A stretch of 10,822 nt of DNA from Candidatus Scatomorpha merdipullorum (GCA_018716795.1 DVJK01000032.1:1-10822), one strand, 5' to 3'. Counted from the stretch's first letter, positions 1 to 6,902 are shown. A program made the numbers and translations. The notes: generated by a model from the letters alone, not told the origin.

Positions 1-26
1 ACTGAAAACTTATGCGAACACAATTC

Positions 27-32
27 AAGGTG
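27..32 (+). promoter_or_regulatory. Ribosome binding site deciding the TTG start of thiI
   Basis: AAGGTG lies 5 bases before the TTG at 38. The only nearby ATG (12-14) is in another frame, so this site fixes thiI to a TTG start. The 37 bases before the gene contain a TGA at 3-5 that may end an upstream gene, but too little is present to tell. Confidence 0.7.
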
Positions 33-37
33 ATATT

Positions 38-1216
38 TTGAAAGACATCATACTACTCAAGCAGGGCGAGGTCGTGCTCAAGGGCCTCAACAAGCGGTAC
101 TTTGAGCAGAAGCTGCTCACGAACATCCGCAAGCGGCTCAAGCCGCTGGGCAATTTCCGCGTCTACTGTCTGCAGTCGACCGTATACGTCGAGCCGGAGG
201 ACGAGAGCGCCGACATGGACGAGGCCTTCGAGGCCATGCGCCATGTCTTCGGGATAATCGCGCTGACGCGCGCGGCGGCCTGCGAGAAGAACGAGGACGC
301 AATCTTCGAAAAGGCGCGCGAGTATCTCCGCGAGGACATGGAGAACGCGAAGAGCTTCAAGGTGGAGACCCGCCGCTCGGACAAGAGCTTCCACATGACA
401 AGCATCCAGCTGAGCCAATATGTCGGCGGCCTGCTGGCCGACGCATATCCGGACACGAAGGTCGACGTACACGAGCCGGAACTCGTCGTCCACCTCGAGG
501 TGCGCGACTACGCGGCCTACGTCCACGCGGCGCCTGCGCCGGGCGCGGGCGGCATGCCCGTCGGCTCCAACGGCAGGGCGGTGACGCTGCTCTCCGGCGG
601 AATTGACTCGCCGGTCTCCAGCTATATGATTGCCCGCCGCGGCGTGAAGCTCGTGCCCGTCCACTTCTTCAGCTTCCCATACACCAGCGAGGCCGCCAAG
701 GAGAAGGTCATTGAGCTCGCGCGGCTGCTTGTGCCGAGCTGCGGAGCCATGTGCCTGCACGTCGTGCCCTTCACGCACATCCAGGAGGAGATGCGCGCCA
801 AATGCCCCGAGGAGTATTTCACCCTCGTCATGCGGCGCTTCATGATGCGCATTGCGGACATCCTCGCCGACGAGAACTCCTGCAAGGCCATCGTCACCGG
901 CGAGAACCTGGGCCAGGTCGCAAGCCAGACCATGGAGGCCATGGCCGTCACACGCGCCGTCACGCAAAAGCCCATACTGCAGCCCCTGGTCGGCATGGAC
1001 AAGGAGGAGATTGTCCGCCATGCGCGGAACATCGGCACCTTTGAGACGTCCATACTCCCGTATGAGGACTGCTGCACCGTTTTCACCCCGCGCCATCCGC
1101 GCACGAAGCCGCGTCTCAGGGACGTGGAGGCCGCCGAGAGCGCGCTGGACATAGATTCGCTCGTCCGCGAGGCCGTGGAGGGCGTCGAAAGGATATGGAT
1201 AGACCTTGAAGGCTGA
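38..1216 (+). CDS. thiI: tRNA 4-thiouridine synthase ThiI (no rhodanese domain)
   Basis: Cytoplasmic enzyme that adenylates U8 of tRNA using ATP and replaces its oxygen with sulfur to make 4-thiouridine; in some bacteria it also supplies sulfur for the thiamine thiazole. The 392-residue protein has an N-terminal ferredoxin-like/THUMP RNA-binding region (about 1-165) and an adenylating PP-loop domain carrying SGGIDS at residues 186-191. The conserved DCCTVF stretch is at 344-349, near the C-terminus. The protein ends there, at the length of the Bacillus-type enzyme, so the C-terminal rhodanese domain of the E. coli protein is absent. Family knowledge then suggests that sulfur comes straight from a dedicated cysteine desulfurase, which is not in this window. 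The start is TTG with a good ribosome binding site 5 bases upstream. The 3' end overlaps cinA by 11 bases, implying one operon with translational coupling. Confidence 0.95.
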   Translation: MKDIILLKQGEVVLKGLNKRYFEQKLLTNIRKRLKPLGNFRVYCLQSTVYVEPEDESADMDEAFEAMRHVFGIIALTRAAACEKNEDAIFEKAREYLREDMENAKSFKVETRRSDKSFHMTSIQLSQYVGGLLADAYPDTKVDVHEPELVVHLEVRDYAAYVHAAPAPGAGGMPVGSNGRAVTLLSGGIDSPVSSYMIARRGVKLVPVHFFSFPYTSEAAKEKVIELARLLVPSCGAMCLHVVPFTHIQEEMRAKCPEEYFTLVMRRFMMRIADILADENSCKAIVTGENLGQVASQTMEAMAVTRAVTQKPILQPLVGMDKEEIVRHARNIGTFETSILPYEDCCTVFTPRHPRTKPRLRDVEAAESALDIDSLVREAVEGVERIWIDLEG

Positions 1217-2474
1217 GATCATCTCCGTCGGCACCGAGCTGCTGCTCGGCACCACGATAAACTCCGACGCGGCGGACGTCGCCCTGCTGCTGAGCGAGTA
1301 TGGCATAAACGTATACTGGCAGACCGTGGTGGGCGACAATCCGGGCCGCGTCATTGAGGCCGTAAAGCGCGCGAAAACCCGCGCGGAGCTCATAATAACC
1401 ACCGGCGGCCTCGGCCCCACCTGCGACGACCTCACGAAGAACGCGATTGCCGAGGCCTTCGGGCTCTCCCTCGTGCTCGACAAGGGCGAGGAGGAGTGGC
1501 TTCGAAGCCTCTGGCGCGAGCGGCACTACACGAGCCTTGAGATAACGCCGAACAACCTCCAGCAGGTCATGCTGCCCGAGGGCTCGACCGCGCTCAGGAA
1601 CGACTGGGGCACCGCGCCCGGCTGCGTCTTCAGCGCCGAGGGCGTAATGGTCATAATGCTGCCCGGCCCGCCGCGGGAGATAAGGCCCATGCTCGAGCAC
1701 CGCGTGCGGCCGATACTCGCCTCCCTCTCCGACGGTGTGATTGCCTCGCACACGATACACTTCTTCGGCATAGGCGAGAGCGAGATGGAGTATAAGCTCC
1801 GCGACTACATGAATTCGCTCACGAACCCCACCCTCGCGCCCTACGCGAAGAACGCCGAGTGCCTTGTGCGCGTCACGGCCGGCGCGCCGGACGCGGAGGA
1901 GGCCGAGCGGATGATGGCCCCGGTCATAGAGCGCGTCAGGGGCCTCTTCGGCGACCTCGCCTACGGCATGGACACGCCGAGCCTCGCAGAGTTCACGACG
2001 AAGCTGATGCTTGAAAAGGGCGTCACCCTCGCCACGGCGGAGAGCTGCACCGGCGGCGAGCTCGCCAAGGCGGTCACGGACATACCTGGCGCGAGCGCCG
2101 CGCTCATGGGCGGCGTCGTGGTCTATACGAACGAGGCCAAGACCAGGCTCCTCGGCGTGCCCGCGGAGCTGATAGAGGAAAAGGGCGCGGTGAGCCATGA
2201 GGTCGCCGTCGAGCTCGCGCGCCGCGTGCGCGAGCTGATGGGCAGCGACTTCGGCGTCGGCATAACCGGCCTCGCCGGGCCGGACGGCGACGGCGTCCAC
2301 GAGGTGGGCACGGTGTTCATCTCGCTGGCCGACCGCGAGCGGGTCTGGGTCCGCGAAAAGCATCTCTCCCAGCGCGGGAGGGAGCAGGTGCGGCTCTACG
2401 CCTGCCAGCACGCCTTCGACATGCTCCGCCGGCGCCTCGCCGGGCTGGAGGTTGAGGAGATAGACCAGCCATGA
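1206..2474 (+). CDS. cinA: CinA: competence/damage-inducible protein, nicotinamide-nucleotide amidase
   Basis: Full-length two-domain CinA (422 residues). The N-terminal MoCF/COG1058 domain (about 1-250) opens with EIISVGTELLLG and carries the TTGGLGPTCDD loop at 65-75; in studied homologues this domain hydrolyses ADP-ribose-type pyrophosphates. The C-terminal PncC domain (about 265-415) has AESCTGG at 278-284 and GITGLAGPDG at 352-361. In the family it deamidates nicotinamide mononucleotide to nicotinate mononucleotide in pyridine-nucleotide salvage. The start is TTG at 1206, inside the end of thiI. No in-frame ATG is near, and this start reproduces the usual family N-terminus. A modest AAAGGA (1188-1193) lies 12 bases upstream, rather far, so re-initiation from thiI is likely. 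ATA dominates its isoleucine codons (about 15 of 21 by hand count), unusual for GC-rich DNA. The stop overlaps the next start as ATGA. Confidence 0.94.
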   Translation: MKAEIISVGTELLLGTTINSDAADVALLLSEYGINVYWQTVVGDNPGRVIEAVKRAKTRAELIITTGGLGPTCDDLTKNAIAEAFGLSLVLDKGEEEWLRSLWRERHYTSLEITPNNLQQVMLPEGSTALRNDWGTAPGCVFSAEGVMVIMLPGPPREIRPMLEHRVRPILASLSDGVIASHTIHFFGIGESEMEYKLRDYMNSLTNPTLAPYAKNAECLVRVTAGAPDAEEAERMMAPVIERVRGLFGDLAYGMDTPSLAEFTTKLMLEKGVTLATAESCTGGELAKAVTDIPGASAALMGGVVVYTNEAKTRLLGVPAELIEEKGAVSHEVAVELARRVRELMGSDFGVGITGLAGPDGDGVHEVGTVFISLADRERVWVREKHLSQRGREQVRLYACQHAFDMLRRRLAGLEVEEIDQP

Positions 2475-3055
2475 AGCTATACCTTGTGAGGCACGGCGAG
2501 AGCAGCTGCAACCTGCAGCGCATGCTCTACGGCCGGACGGACTGCCCGCTCACCGAGCTGGGGCGCGAGCAGGCGCGCGAGGTGGGCGAAAAGCTCAGGG
2601 ACGCCTGCATAGAGCGCTGCGTCTCAAGCCCGCTTGTCCGCGCGGCGGAGACGGCGCGCATAGCCCTCGAGGGCCGCGGCATCCCCGTCGAGCTCGACGA
2701 CGGGCTCATGGAGCAGGACATGGGCGAGTGGGAAAACGTGTACTTCCCGGGGCTTATGGAGCGGGAGCCGGAGGTCATGCAGGCCATGCTCTTCGACTGG
2801 ACGCAGGTCATACCGCCCGAGGGCGAGAGCTTCGCGAGCGTGAAGGCCCGCGTCTCCGCCGCGCTGGAGCGGATTATTGCCGACGGGCGCGACACGCTTC
2901 TCGTGGCGCACAACGGGCCGCTTTCGACGGCGATGGCCCTCCTGCTGGGCCTGCCGGACTCCTGCGTGAACAGCTTCTGGTTCGATCAGGGCTTTTTCTC
3001 CTGCGTGGAGCTGATTGACCGCGGCGCTGCCAGGCTCAGGCGGTTTAACAAATAA
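2471..3055 (+). CDS. Histidine phosphatase family protein (phosphoglycerate mutase-like)
   Basis: A 194-residue, single-domain cytoplasmic phosphatase of the histidine phosphatase superfamily. The N-terminal RHGES motif places the phospho-accepting histidine at residue 8 with Arg7 beside it. The second catalytic histidine is H147 in the segment LLVAHNGPLS, and the middle contains the typical SSPLVRAAETA and EQDMGEWE segments. The acid/base residue is probably within the latter, but I cannot assign it by sequence alone. Substrates in this superfamily range from sugar phosphates to alpha-ribazole phosphate, and nothing here decides among them. No cobalamin genes are adjacent, so cobC is not proposed. 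The ATG overlaps the cinA stop by 4 bases, with GAGGAGA (2454-2460) 10 bases upstream, so it is translated with thiI-cinA. Hairpins follow directly after the stop, making this the last gene of the operon. Confidence 0.9.
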   Translation: MKLYLVRHGESSCNLQRMLYGRTDCPLTELGREQAREVGEKLRDACIERCVSSPLVRAAETARIALEGRGIPVELDDGLMEQDMGEWENVYFPGLMEREPEVMQAMLFDWTQVIPPEGESFASVKARVSAALERIIADGRDTLLVAHNGPLSTAMALLLGLPDSCVNSFWFDQGFFSCVELIDRGAARLRRFNK

Positions 3056-3057
3056 AC

Positions 3058-3075
3058 GCCGGTCAGCCGGCTTTT
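3058..3075 (+). terminator. Short intrinsic terminator after the thiI operon
   Basis: GCCGG-TCAG-CCGGC (5 bp stem, 4-base loop, 3058-3071) is followed by TTTT, two bases after the phosphatase stop codon. The stem is all G:C but short, so termination may be partial. It shares bases with a second hairpin just downstream. Confidence 0.55.
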
Positions 3076-3095
3076 GCAGAGCGCGAAAGCCGGCT
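3065..3095 (+). repeat. Alternative 10 bp inverted repeat overlapping the terminator
   Basis: AGCCGGCTTT (3065-3074) is the exact reverse complement of AAAGCCGGCT (3086-3095), with an 11-base loop. It uses the 3' arm of the short terminator hairpin, so only one of the two can form at a time. A TTTT run occurs 8 bases further on (3104-3107), too far for a standard terminator. Confidence 0.6.
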
Positions 3096-3124
3096 CAGGC
3101 GCCTTTTAAGAAAGGGGTATCAGT

Positions 3125-3547
3125 ATGGAAGCAAAGGGCCGCGGCGCCGGAGGCAGGAAGGCGCTGCACGTATTGGCCTTCATAGGCGTGACTCTCCTTC
3201 TGCTCGTCATTGCCCTGGCGGCGGCGCTGTTCATTGCCACCAAGGGCCCGAGCGAGAGCGCGCGCGAGGCCGTGTATGACTGGGCGGCCGAGCGCAATTT
3301 GCAGGGCATAGCGGGCGTCTTCCTCAGCTCTGAGGAGCAGGCCGAGCTCGCGGACGCCCCGGCCGGCAACCCGCCCGCCGGCGAGGAGCCCGCCGAGAGC
3401 GCGCAGCCGATGATAATCATAAGCGAGGAGGCCCCGGAGGCCGCGGAGGAGCCCTCCGAGAGCGAGACTCCCGAGAGCGAGGCCCCCGACAGCGAGGCTC
3501 CCGAGAGTGAAGCCCCGGCCGAGACCGGCGGAGAGGAGGCGGATTAA
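3125..3547 (+). CDS. Small single-pass membrane protein with acidic repeat tail, function unknown
   Basis: A 140-residue protein with a basic N-terminus (K4, R6, R11, K12) and one hydrophobic helix at about 14-38; the positive-inside rule predicts N-in, C-out topology. After the helix comes a stalk starting GPSESAREAV (41-50) and containing FLSSEEQ. A low-complexity acidic tail from about residue 80 follows, including four tandem E/D-S-E-A/T-P units at 112-131. The helix plus GPS...AR...LS.EE stalk reminds me of the N-terminus of clostridial phosphodiester-glycosidase (NAGPA-domain) membrane proteins, but that catalytic domain is absent here. This likeness is from memory and uncertain. The start is supported by AAAGGGG (3111-3117) 7 bases upstream. 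The stop abuts the next ATG, and that gene's ribosome binding site lies within the last codons, so the short form is not a recent truncation. Confidence 0.8.
   Translation: MEAKGRGAGGRKALHVLAFIGVTLLLLVIALAAALFIATKGPSESAREAVYDWAAERNLQGIAGVFLSSEEQAELADAPAGNPPAGEEPAESAQPMIIISEEAPEAAEEPSESETPESEAPDSEAPESEAPAETGGEEAD
3458..3517 (+). repeat. Four in-frame 15-base tandem repeats encoding (E/D)SE(A/T)P
   Basis: Four consecutive imperfect 15-base units encode ESETP, ESEAP, DSEAP and ESEAP in the acidic tail of the small membrane protein. The unit is a multiple of three, so copy-number changes would alter tail length without shifting the frame. The copies differ at several third positions, so the array is not newly expanded. 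Confidence 0.85.
3534..3539 (+). promoter_or_regulatory. Ribosome binding site AGGAGG inside the preceding gene
   Basis: A perfect AGGAGG lies 8 bases before the ATG at 3548 and is contained in the last codons of the small membrane protein gene. The two genes are thus built as one translationally linked unit. Confidence 0.85.
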
Positions 3548-5347
3548 ATGAGCGACGAGCGCAATTATGACTTCAAGGGCCTTTCCGGCGACGCCGAGCT
3601 TGAGGCCCTGCTTGAGAGCGTGCGCCGCGACATAGGCGAGGCCGCGCCCGAACCCAAGAGCCCGCCGCGCCCCGCCGTCGCGCCGCGCCCCGCCGCGCCC
3701 GTGAGGGAGACCGCCCCGGCGAGGGAGGCCGCGCCCGCCGCGGGGCCGGCCCGTTCCGGCCGCTATCCCGAGACACAGCCCGCGCAGAGGGGCGCGCCGC
3801 AGGCGCAGCCCATACGCCAGGCCCGGCCCAACGCCGCGAGGACGCCCTCCGCGCCGGAGCGCGGCGGCGGGCAGAGGCAGGAGCCCCGTCCGGCGGCGCG
3901 CCGCCGCGCCGAGGGAGAGGAGCGCGAGCTTCCGCCCCAGCGCGAGCGCATCCGCGTCGTCCACCCCGAGGACGAGGAGCCGGAGAAGCCGCGCCGCGGC
4001 CGCTTCGGCCTGGCCCTCGGCATATACGCCGCCGTGCTCATACTTCTGCTGGCCGCCGGCTGCACGCTGCTCTGGTTCTACCTCGACGCCTACGAGGTCA
4101 CGCGCCCCGAGGACGCCATGGAGAGCTTCGCCGAGCTCGCCGACGAGAAATACTGGTCCGACGCCCTGGAGGGGGCCTTCACCGTGGGCGAGACGCCCTT
4201 TGAGGACCGCGGCGAGCTCATGAACGAGCTCTGCCTCGACCTCCTGCGCGAAAACCCGCTCGAATACCGCGAGGACGAGGGCTGGAGCGAGAGCAATATG
4301 GTGTACATCGTCTCCGCCGGAGGCGAGGACGTCTGCCGCGTGACGCTCGGCGAGGTCGCCGAGGGCGGCGACGCGGGCTTCGGCTTCACCTACCTCGCCG
4401 TCACGCGCGTCGAGCTGCTGGCGAGCTTCACGGCCCCGGCCGCGCATGAGATAACGGTCACCGTGCCCGCGGACGCGAGCCTCTACGTGAACGGCGTCGC
4501 CGTCACGGAGGAGTACATAGACTCCGCCCTCACGCCCGAGAGCGGCGAGAGCGTGGGCGAGCTCGAGGCCGGACGGGTGGACGAGCTCTTCCGCGTCTAC
4601 CGCATAGGCGGGCTTTACGCGCCCGCGGAGCTCTACGCCGCCGACGCCGAGGGCAAGCCCCTCGAGCTGAACGGCGAGGTCACGGACGAGGCCGCGGCCT
4701 ACGCGCTCGGCGAGGGCGCGCTGGACTACCGCCTGCTGGTTCCCGAGGGCAGCACGATAAGCGTCAACGGCGTCGAGCTCGACGAGAGCTACAACACCGG
4801 CGACACGCTCACGCCTGCCTTCCTCGAGGGCTTCGGCGATTACGGAACCCTGCCCGAGCTCGAGCTCTGGCTGGTCGAGGGGCTGCATCTCGAGCCGGAG
4901 ATAGAGGTCAGGGACGCCGAGGGCGAGGAGCTTGACGAGCCCGCCGCCGCGGACGGGGAGCTCATATACTTCGGCAGCGGCGATCAGGCCGCGCAGGACG
5001 CGCACGGCGCCGAGGCCTCGGCCTTCATGGAGGCCTACGCCGCCTACCTCAGCGGCGAGGCCGCGAGCGAGGAAAATTACACCGCGCTTCAGGCCCTCGT
5101 CCTCGACGGCAGCGAGCTTGAAACCGCTCTCAAGGCCCTGCACGACGACTACGCCGAAAACGGCCTCTCGGTCGAGCGCGTCCGCGCCCGCTCCGGAAGC
5201 TTCGTGCCCATAGGCAGCACCTGCTGCGTCTGCACCGTGGACGTGGAATACTCCGCCGGCGAGGACGCCGAGGACGTCGAGACGGCCTATACCATCGTAC
5301 TCGTGATGTACGGCGGCGTCTGGCTCGCCGCGGCCGTCGTGAGCTGA
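3548..5347 (+). CDS. Single-pass membrane protein with TcaA-like modular ectodomain, function unknown
   Basis: A 599-residue protein. Residues 1-35 are mixed and charged. Residues 36-150 form a disordered Pro/Ala/Arg-rich cytoplasmic tail. A transmembrane helix lies at about 155-178, flanked by PRRGR on the inside, and 180-599 is the extracellular part. Within the ectodomain, two modules about 92 residues apart share the pattern VP-x6-V-NG: V306-P307/V314-N315-G316 and V398-P399/V406-N407-G408. Each is followed by an acidic stretch and a strand-rich end. The final 110 residues (about 484-594) look alpha+beta and NTF2-like, with C559, C560 and C562 close together. Repeated VNG modules plus a terminal NTF2-like domain after one helix recall TcaA/YvbJ-type envelope proteins, but the N-terminal zinc ribbon typical of those is missing. 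This is a fold-level inference. A cell-envelope sensor or assembly role is plausible but unproven. It is the last gene before the convergent terminators. Confidence 0.82.
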   Translation: MSDERNYDFKGLSGDAELEALLESVRRDIGEAAPEPKSPPRPAVAPRPAAPVRETAPAREAAPAAGPARSGRYPETQPAQRGAPQAQPIRQARPNAARTPSAPERGGGQRQEPRPAARRRAEGEERELPPQRERIRVVHPEDEEPEKPRRGRFGLALGIYAAVLILLLAAGCTLLWFYLDAYEVTRPEDAMESFAELADEKYWSDALEGAFTVGETPFEDRGELMNELCLDLLRENPLEYREDEGWSESNMVYIVSAGGEDVCRVTLGEVAEGGDAGFGFTYLAVTRVELLASFTAPAAHEITVTVPADASLYVNGVAVTEEYIDSALTPESGESVGELEAGRVDELFRVYRIGGLYAPAELYAADAEGKPLELNGEVTDEAAAYALGEGALDYRLLVPEGSTISVNGVELDESYNTGDTLTPAFLEGFGDYGTLPELELWLVEGLHLEPEIEVRDAEGEELDEPAAADGELIYFGSGDQAAQDAHGAEASAFMEAYAAYLSGEAASEENYTALQALVLDGSELETALKALHDDYAENGLSVERVRARSGSFVPIGSTCCVCTVDVEYSAGEDAEDVETAYTIVLVMYGGVWLAAAVVS

Positions 5348-5365
5348 TTGGAACCCGAATAAAAC

Positions 5366-5394
5366 GACCGCCCGGGCCGACGCCCGGGCGGTTT
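5366..5394. terminator. Strong bidirectional terminator between convergent genes
   Basis: ACCGCCCGGGC (5367-5377) pairs with GCCCGGGCGGT (5382-5392): 11 bp with a 4-base loop, 19 bases after the membrane-protein stop. On the + strand it is followed by TTTCGCGCTTT. On the - strand the hairpin is followed by CGTTTTATT, so it can also stop the AEC operon transcript. Confidence 0.85.
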
Positions 5395-5413
5395 CGCGCT
5401 TTGGGGATGGATA

Positions 5414-5439
5414 AGGGGCCCGGCTTGGGCCGGGCCCCT
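5414..5439. terminator. Second GC-rich hairpin in the convergent spacer
   Basis: AGGGGCCCGGC (5414-5424) and GCCGGGCCCCT (5429-5439) form a perfect 11 bp stem with a TTGG loop. No U-run follows on either strand, so it may act as a back-up roadblock or RNA-end stabiliser rather than a classical terminator. Confidence 0.6.
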
Positions 5440-5451
5440 CCGGATGCGGAG

Positions 5452-5483
5452 GACGCCGCCCCACAGGGTCAAACGGCGGCGTC
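5452..5483. repeat. Third inverted repeat in the convergent spacer
   Basis: GACGCCGCC (5452-5460) is the reverse complement of GGCGGCGTC (5475-5483), with a 14-base loop. It ends 20 bases from the AEC gene stop and would be the first hairpin in the - strand transcript. It lacks a U-run. Confidence 0.6.
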
Positions 5484-5503
5484 ACGACAAAAAGGAGAGA
5501 AAC

Positions 5504-6427
5504 TCAGAGCAGCACCGCGAACACCAGCGGGATTGTGACTATGCTCAGCACGCTGGAGATGAGCGCCATGCTCGCGCCGGGAGAGGTGTCCTCGCCGTAG
5601 GCGGCGGGAATCACCACGGTGTTGAGGCCCATGGGCATGGCCACGGAGCAGACGGCGAGCGGCATATAGGCCGCGTCCATCTTCAGCAGCGTGAGCACCC
5701 CGGCGAAGAAGGCCGGTATCACCAGGAGCCTGAGCACGCTGACGATATACACCTTCTTGTCCGAGAGCAGCTTTTTGACGCTGTACTGCCCCACGGTGAA
5801 GCCGGTGAGCAGCATGGCGAGCGGGGCCATGCAGCTGCCCGTGTTGCTCAGCACCGTCGTGACGAAGCCGGGCAGGGGAATGCTCGAGATGCCGATTATG
5901 ACGCCGAGGGCGAGGGAGATGCAGACCGGGTTGATGAGATTCCTGAGCGGGTTCTTGTGCTCGCCGCCGGAGGGCATGAGCATGACCATGCCCCAGGTGT
6001 ATATGACCACGTAGAGCGGCATCATGAAAATCATGTAGTCGAAGAGCATCTCGTCGCCGAACACGCCGAGCATGACGGCGTTGCCCATGAAGCCGGCGTT
6101 GGCAATCGCGACGCTGTACCGGTAGATGTTTTTGAGCGGCTGTTCCTTGTAGAACGCGCGGCCGAGCGGATAGGCTATTGCCACGCAGAGCACGGCCACG
6201 ACGGAGCCCCAGAGCAGCAGGGGCAGCTTCTGCTCAATCACCTCGGGGGTGCAGTTTGCGATGAAGGTGTTGAGTATGTAGGCCGGCATTATCAGATAGG
6301 TCTCAAGCCGCGAGAGGACCGTGGCGGTGGTCTCCGGCAGCAGCTTTATCCTCTGGCAGACGAAGCCCGCGAGGATAAAGATGGCCAGCACCGCCATCTG
6401 ATTGAGCGTTGACAGGAATACGGCCAT
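5504..6427 (-). CDS. AEC-family transporter (auxin efflux carrier superfamily), organic-acid permease
   Basis: A 307-residue, very hydrophobic inner-membrane protein with about ten transmembrane helices in the 5+5 arrangement of the AEC/bile-acid-sodium-symporter-like fold. Family features visible are NAGFMGN at 110-116 in a mid-membrane helix, a short hydrophilic central loop (about 152-164), an NP pair at 166-167 opening the second half, and APLAMLLTG at 201-209. Bacterial AEC members known to date move malate, malonate and similar carboxylates; plant-hormone transport should not be inferred from the name. The gene is last in a - strand operon, 6 bases after the MaoC-type gene, with only a weak ribosome binding site, so translational coupling is likely. 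Its neighbours (CoA-transferase, hydratase) suggest it carries the acid that they metabolise. Whether it works in import or export is not decided by sequence. Confidence 0.88.
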   Translation of the reverse strand: MAVFLSTLNQMAVLAIFILAGFVCQRIKLLPETTATVLSRLETYLIMPAYILNTFIANCTPEVIEQKLPLLLWGSVVAVLCVAIAYPLGRAFYKEQPLKNIYRYSVAIANAGFMGNAVMLGVFGDEMLFDYMIFMMPLYVVIYTWGMVMLMPSGGEHKNPLRNLINPVCISLALGVIIGISSIPLPGFVTTVLSNTGSCMAPLAMLLTGFTVGQYSVKKLLSDKKVYIVSVLRLLVIPAFFAGVLTLLKMDAAYMPLAVCSVAMPMGLNTVVIPAAYGEDTSPGASMALISSVLSIVTIPLVFAVLL

Positions 6428-6433
6428 CGCTTC

Positions 6434-6874
6434 TTATTTCGGCGGCATGACGGTGGCGACGCCCTCGGTCACGACCTCGCCGTTCTGATTGGTGACGTAC
6501 TGCTTGACCTTGACGATGTAGAAATCCTTCTTCTCTTTGTACACAATGTCCGCAATCTCGCAGTGGGCGGTGAGGGTGTCGCCGGGGTAGACGGGCTTCT
6601 TGAAGGTGACCTCCTGGCCCATGTGGACGGTGCCGAGGCCGGGCAGCTGCATACCCAGGACCGCGCCGCAGAGGCTCAGGCTTATGACGCCGTGCGCGAT
6701 GCAGCGGCCGTACTGCGTGGTGGCGGCGTACTCCTCGTCAAAGTGCATGGGGTTCGTGTCCGTGGAGACGATGCCGAAATACTCGATGTCCTTCTTGGTT
6801 ATGGTCTTGGTGCGTTCGGCGGTCATGCCGAGCTTGAGCTCGGGGCCGGTGAACCTTTTGACTTCTTCGCTCAT
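6434..6874 (-). CDS. MaoC-like hot-dog dehydratase / (R)-specific enoyl-CoA hydratase
   Basis: A 146-residue single hot-dog domain, the length of PhaJ-type hydratases. The catalytic pair is visible as D39 and H44 in STDTNPMHF (37-45), with the same five-residue spacing as Asp/His in Aeromonas PhaJ. R57-C-I-A-H61-G follows, as is usual for the family. The C-terminal part has the FKKPVYPGD substrate-tunnel segment. Such enzymes add water to 2-enoyl-CoA to give (R)-3-hydroxyacyl-CoA, or the reverse. Related members act on mesaconyl-, itaconyl- or crotonyl-CoA, so the substrate is open. The frame stays open upstream to a TTG at 6892, but AAAGGAG (6888-6882) lies exactly 7 bases before the ATG at 6874, and that ATG is the start used here. 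The gene sits 41 bases after the CoA-transferase and 6 bases before the transporter, in one operon. Confidence 0.92.
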   Translation of the reverse strand: MSEEVKRFTGPELKLGMTAERTKTITKKDIEYFGIVSTDTNPMHFDEEYAATTQYGRCIAHGVISLSLCGAVLGMQLPGLGTVHMGQEVTFKKPVYPGDTLTAHCEIADIVYKEKKDFYIVKVKQYVTNQNGEVVTEGVATVMPPK

Positions 6875-6902
6875 GACAATACTCCTTTGCAATATAATTT
6901 TT

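Noticed and set aside
53..2411. Long - strand open frames (476 and 431 codons) opposite thiI and cinA
   Set aside because: Both are shadows of well-supported conserved + strand genes and have no motif, ribosome binding site or domain of their own.
3458..3517. Tandem repeats considered as a CRISPR or phase-variation array
   Set aside because: They are only four imperfect 15-base in-frame units without spacers. A copy change would not shift the frame, so neither a CRISPR nor an on/off switch fits.
4046..4063. Possible lipoprotein signal (LLLAAGC, ending at C172) in the 599-residue protein
   Set aside because: The cysteine lies inside a transmembrane helix after more than 150 cytoplasmic residues, which does not fit a cleavable lipoprotein signal peptide.
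3095..5485. Very long - strand open frame (796 codons) opposite the membrane-protein pair
   Set aside because: It is the mirror of biased GC-rich codons in the + strand genes. It runs through the terminator hairpins, has no recognisable domain and is dominated by Gly/Ala/Leu/Arg-rich low-complexity sequence.
5444..6412. 322-codon + strand open frame opposite the AEC transporter
   Set aside because: It has a highly charged His/Glu/Asp-rich composition, the complement of hydrophobic transmembrane codons, and it begins within the terminator hairpin region.
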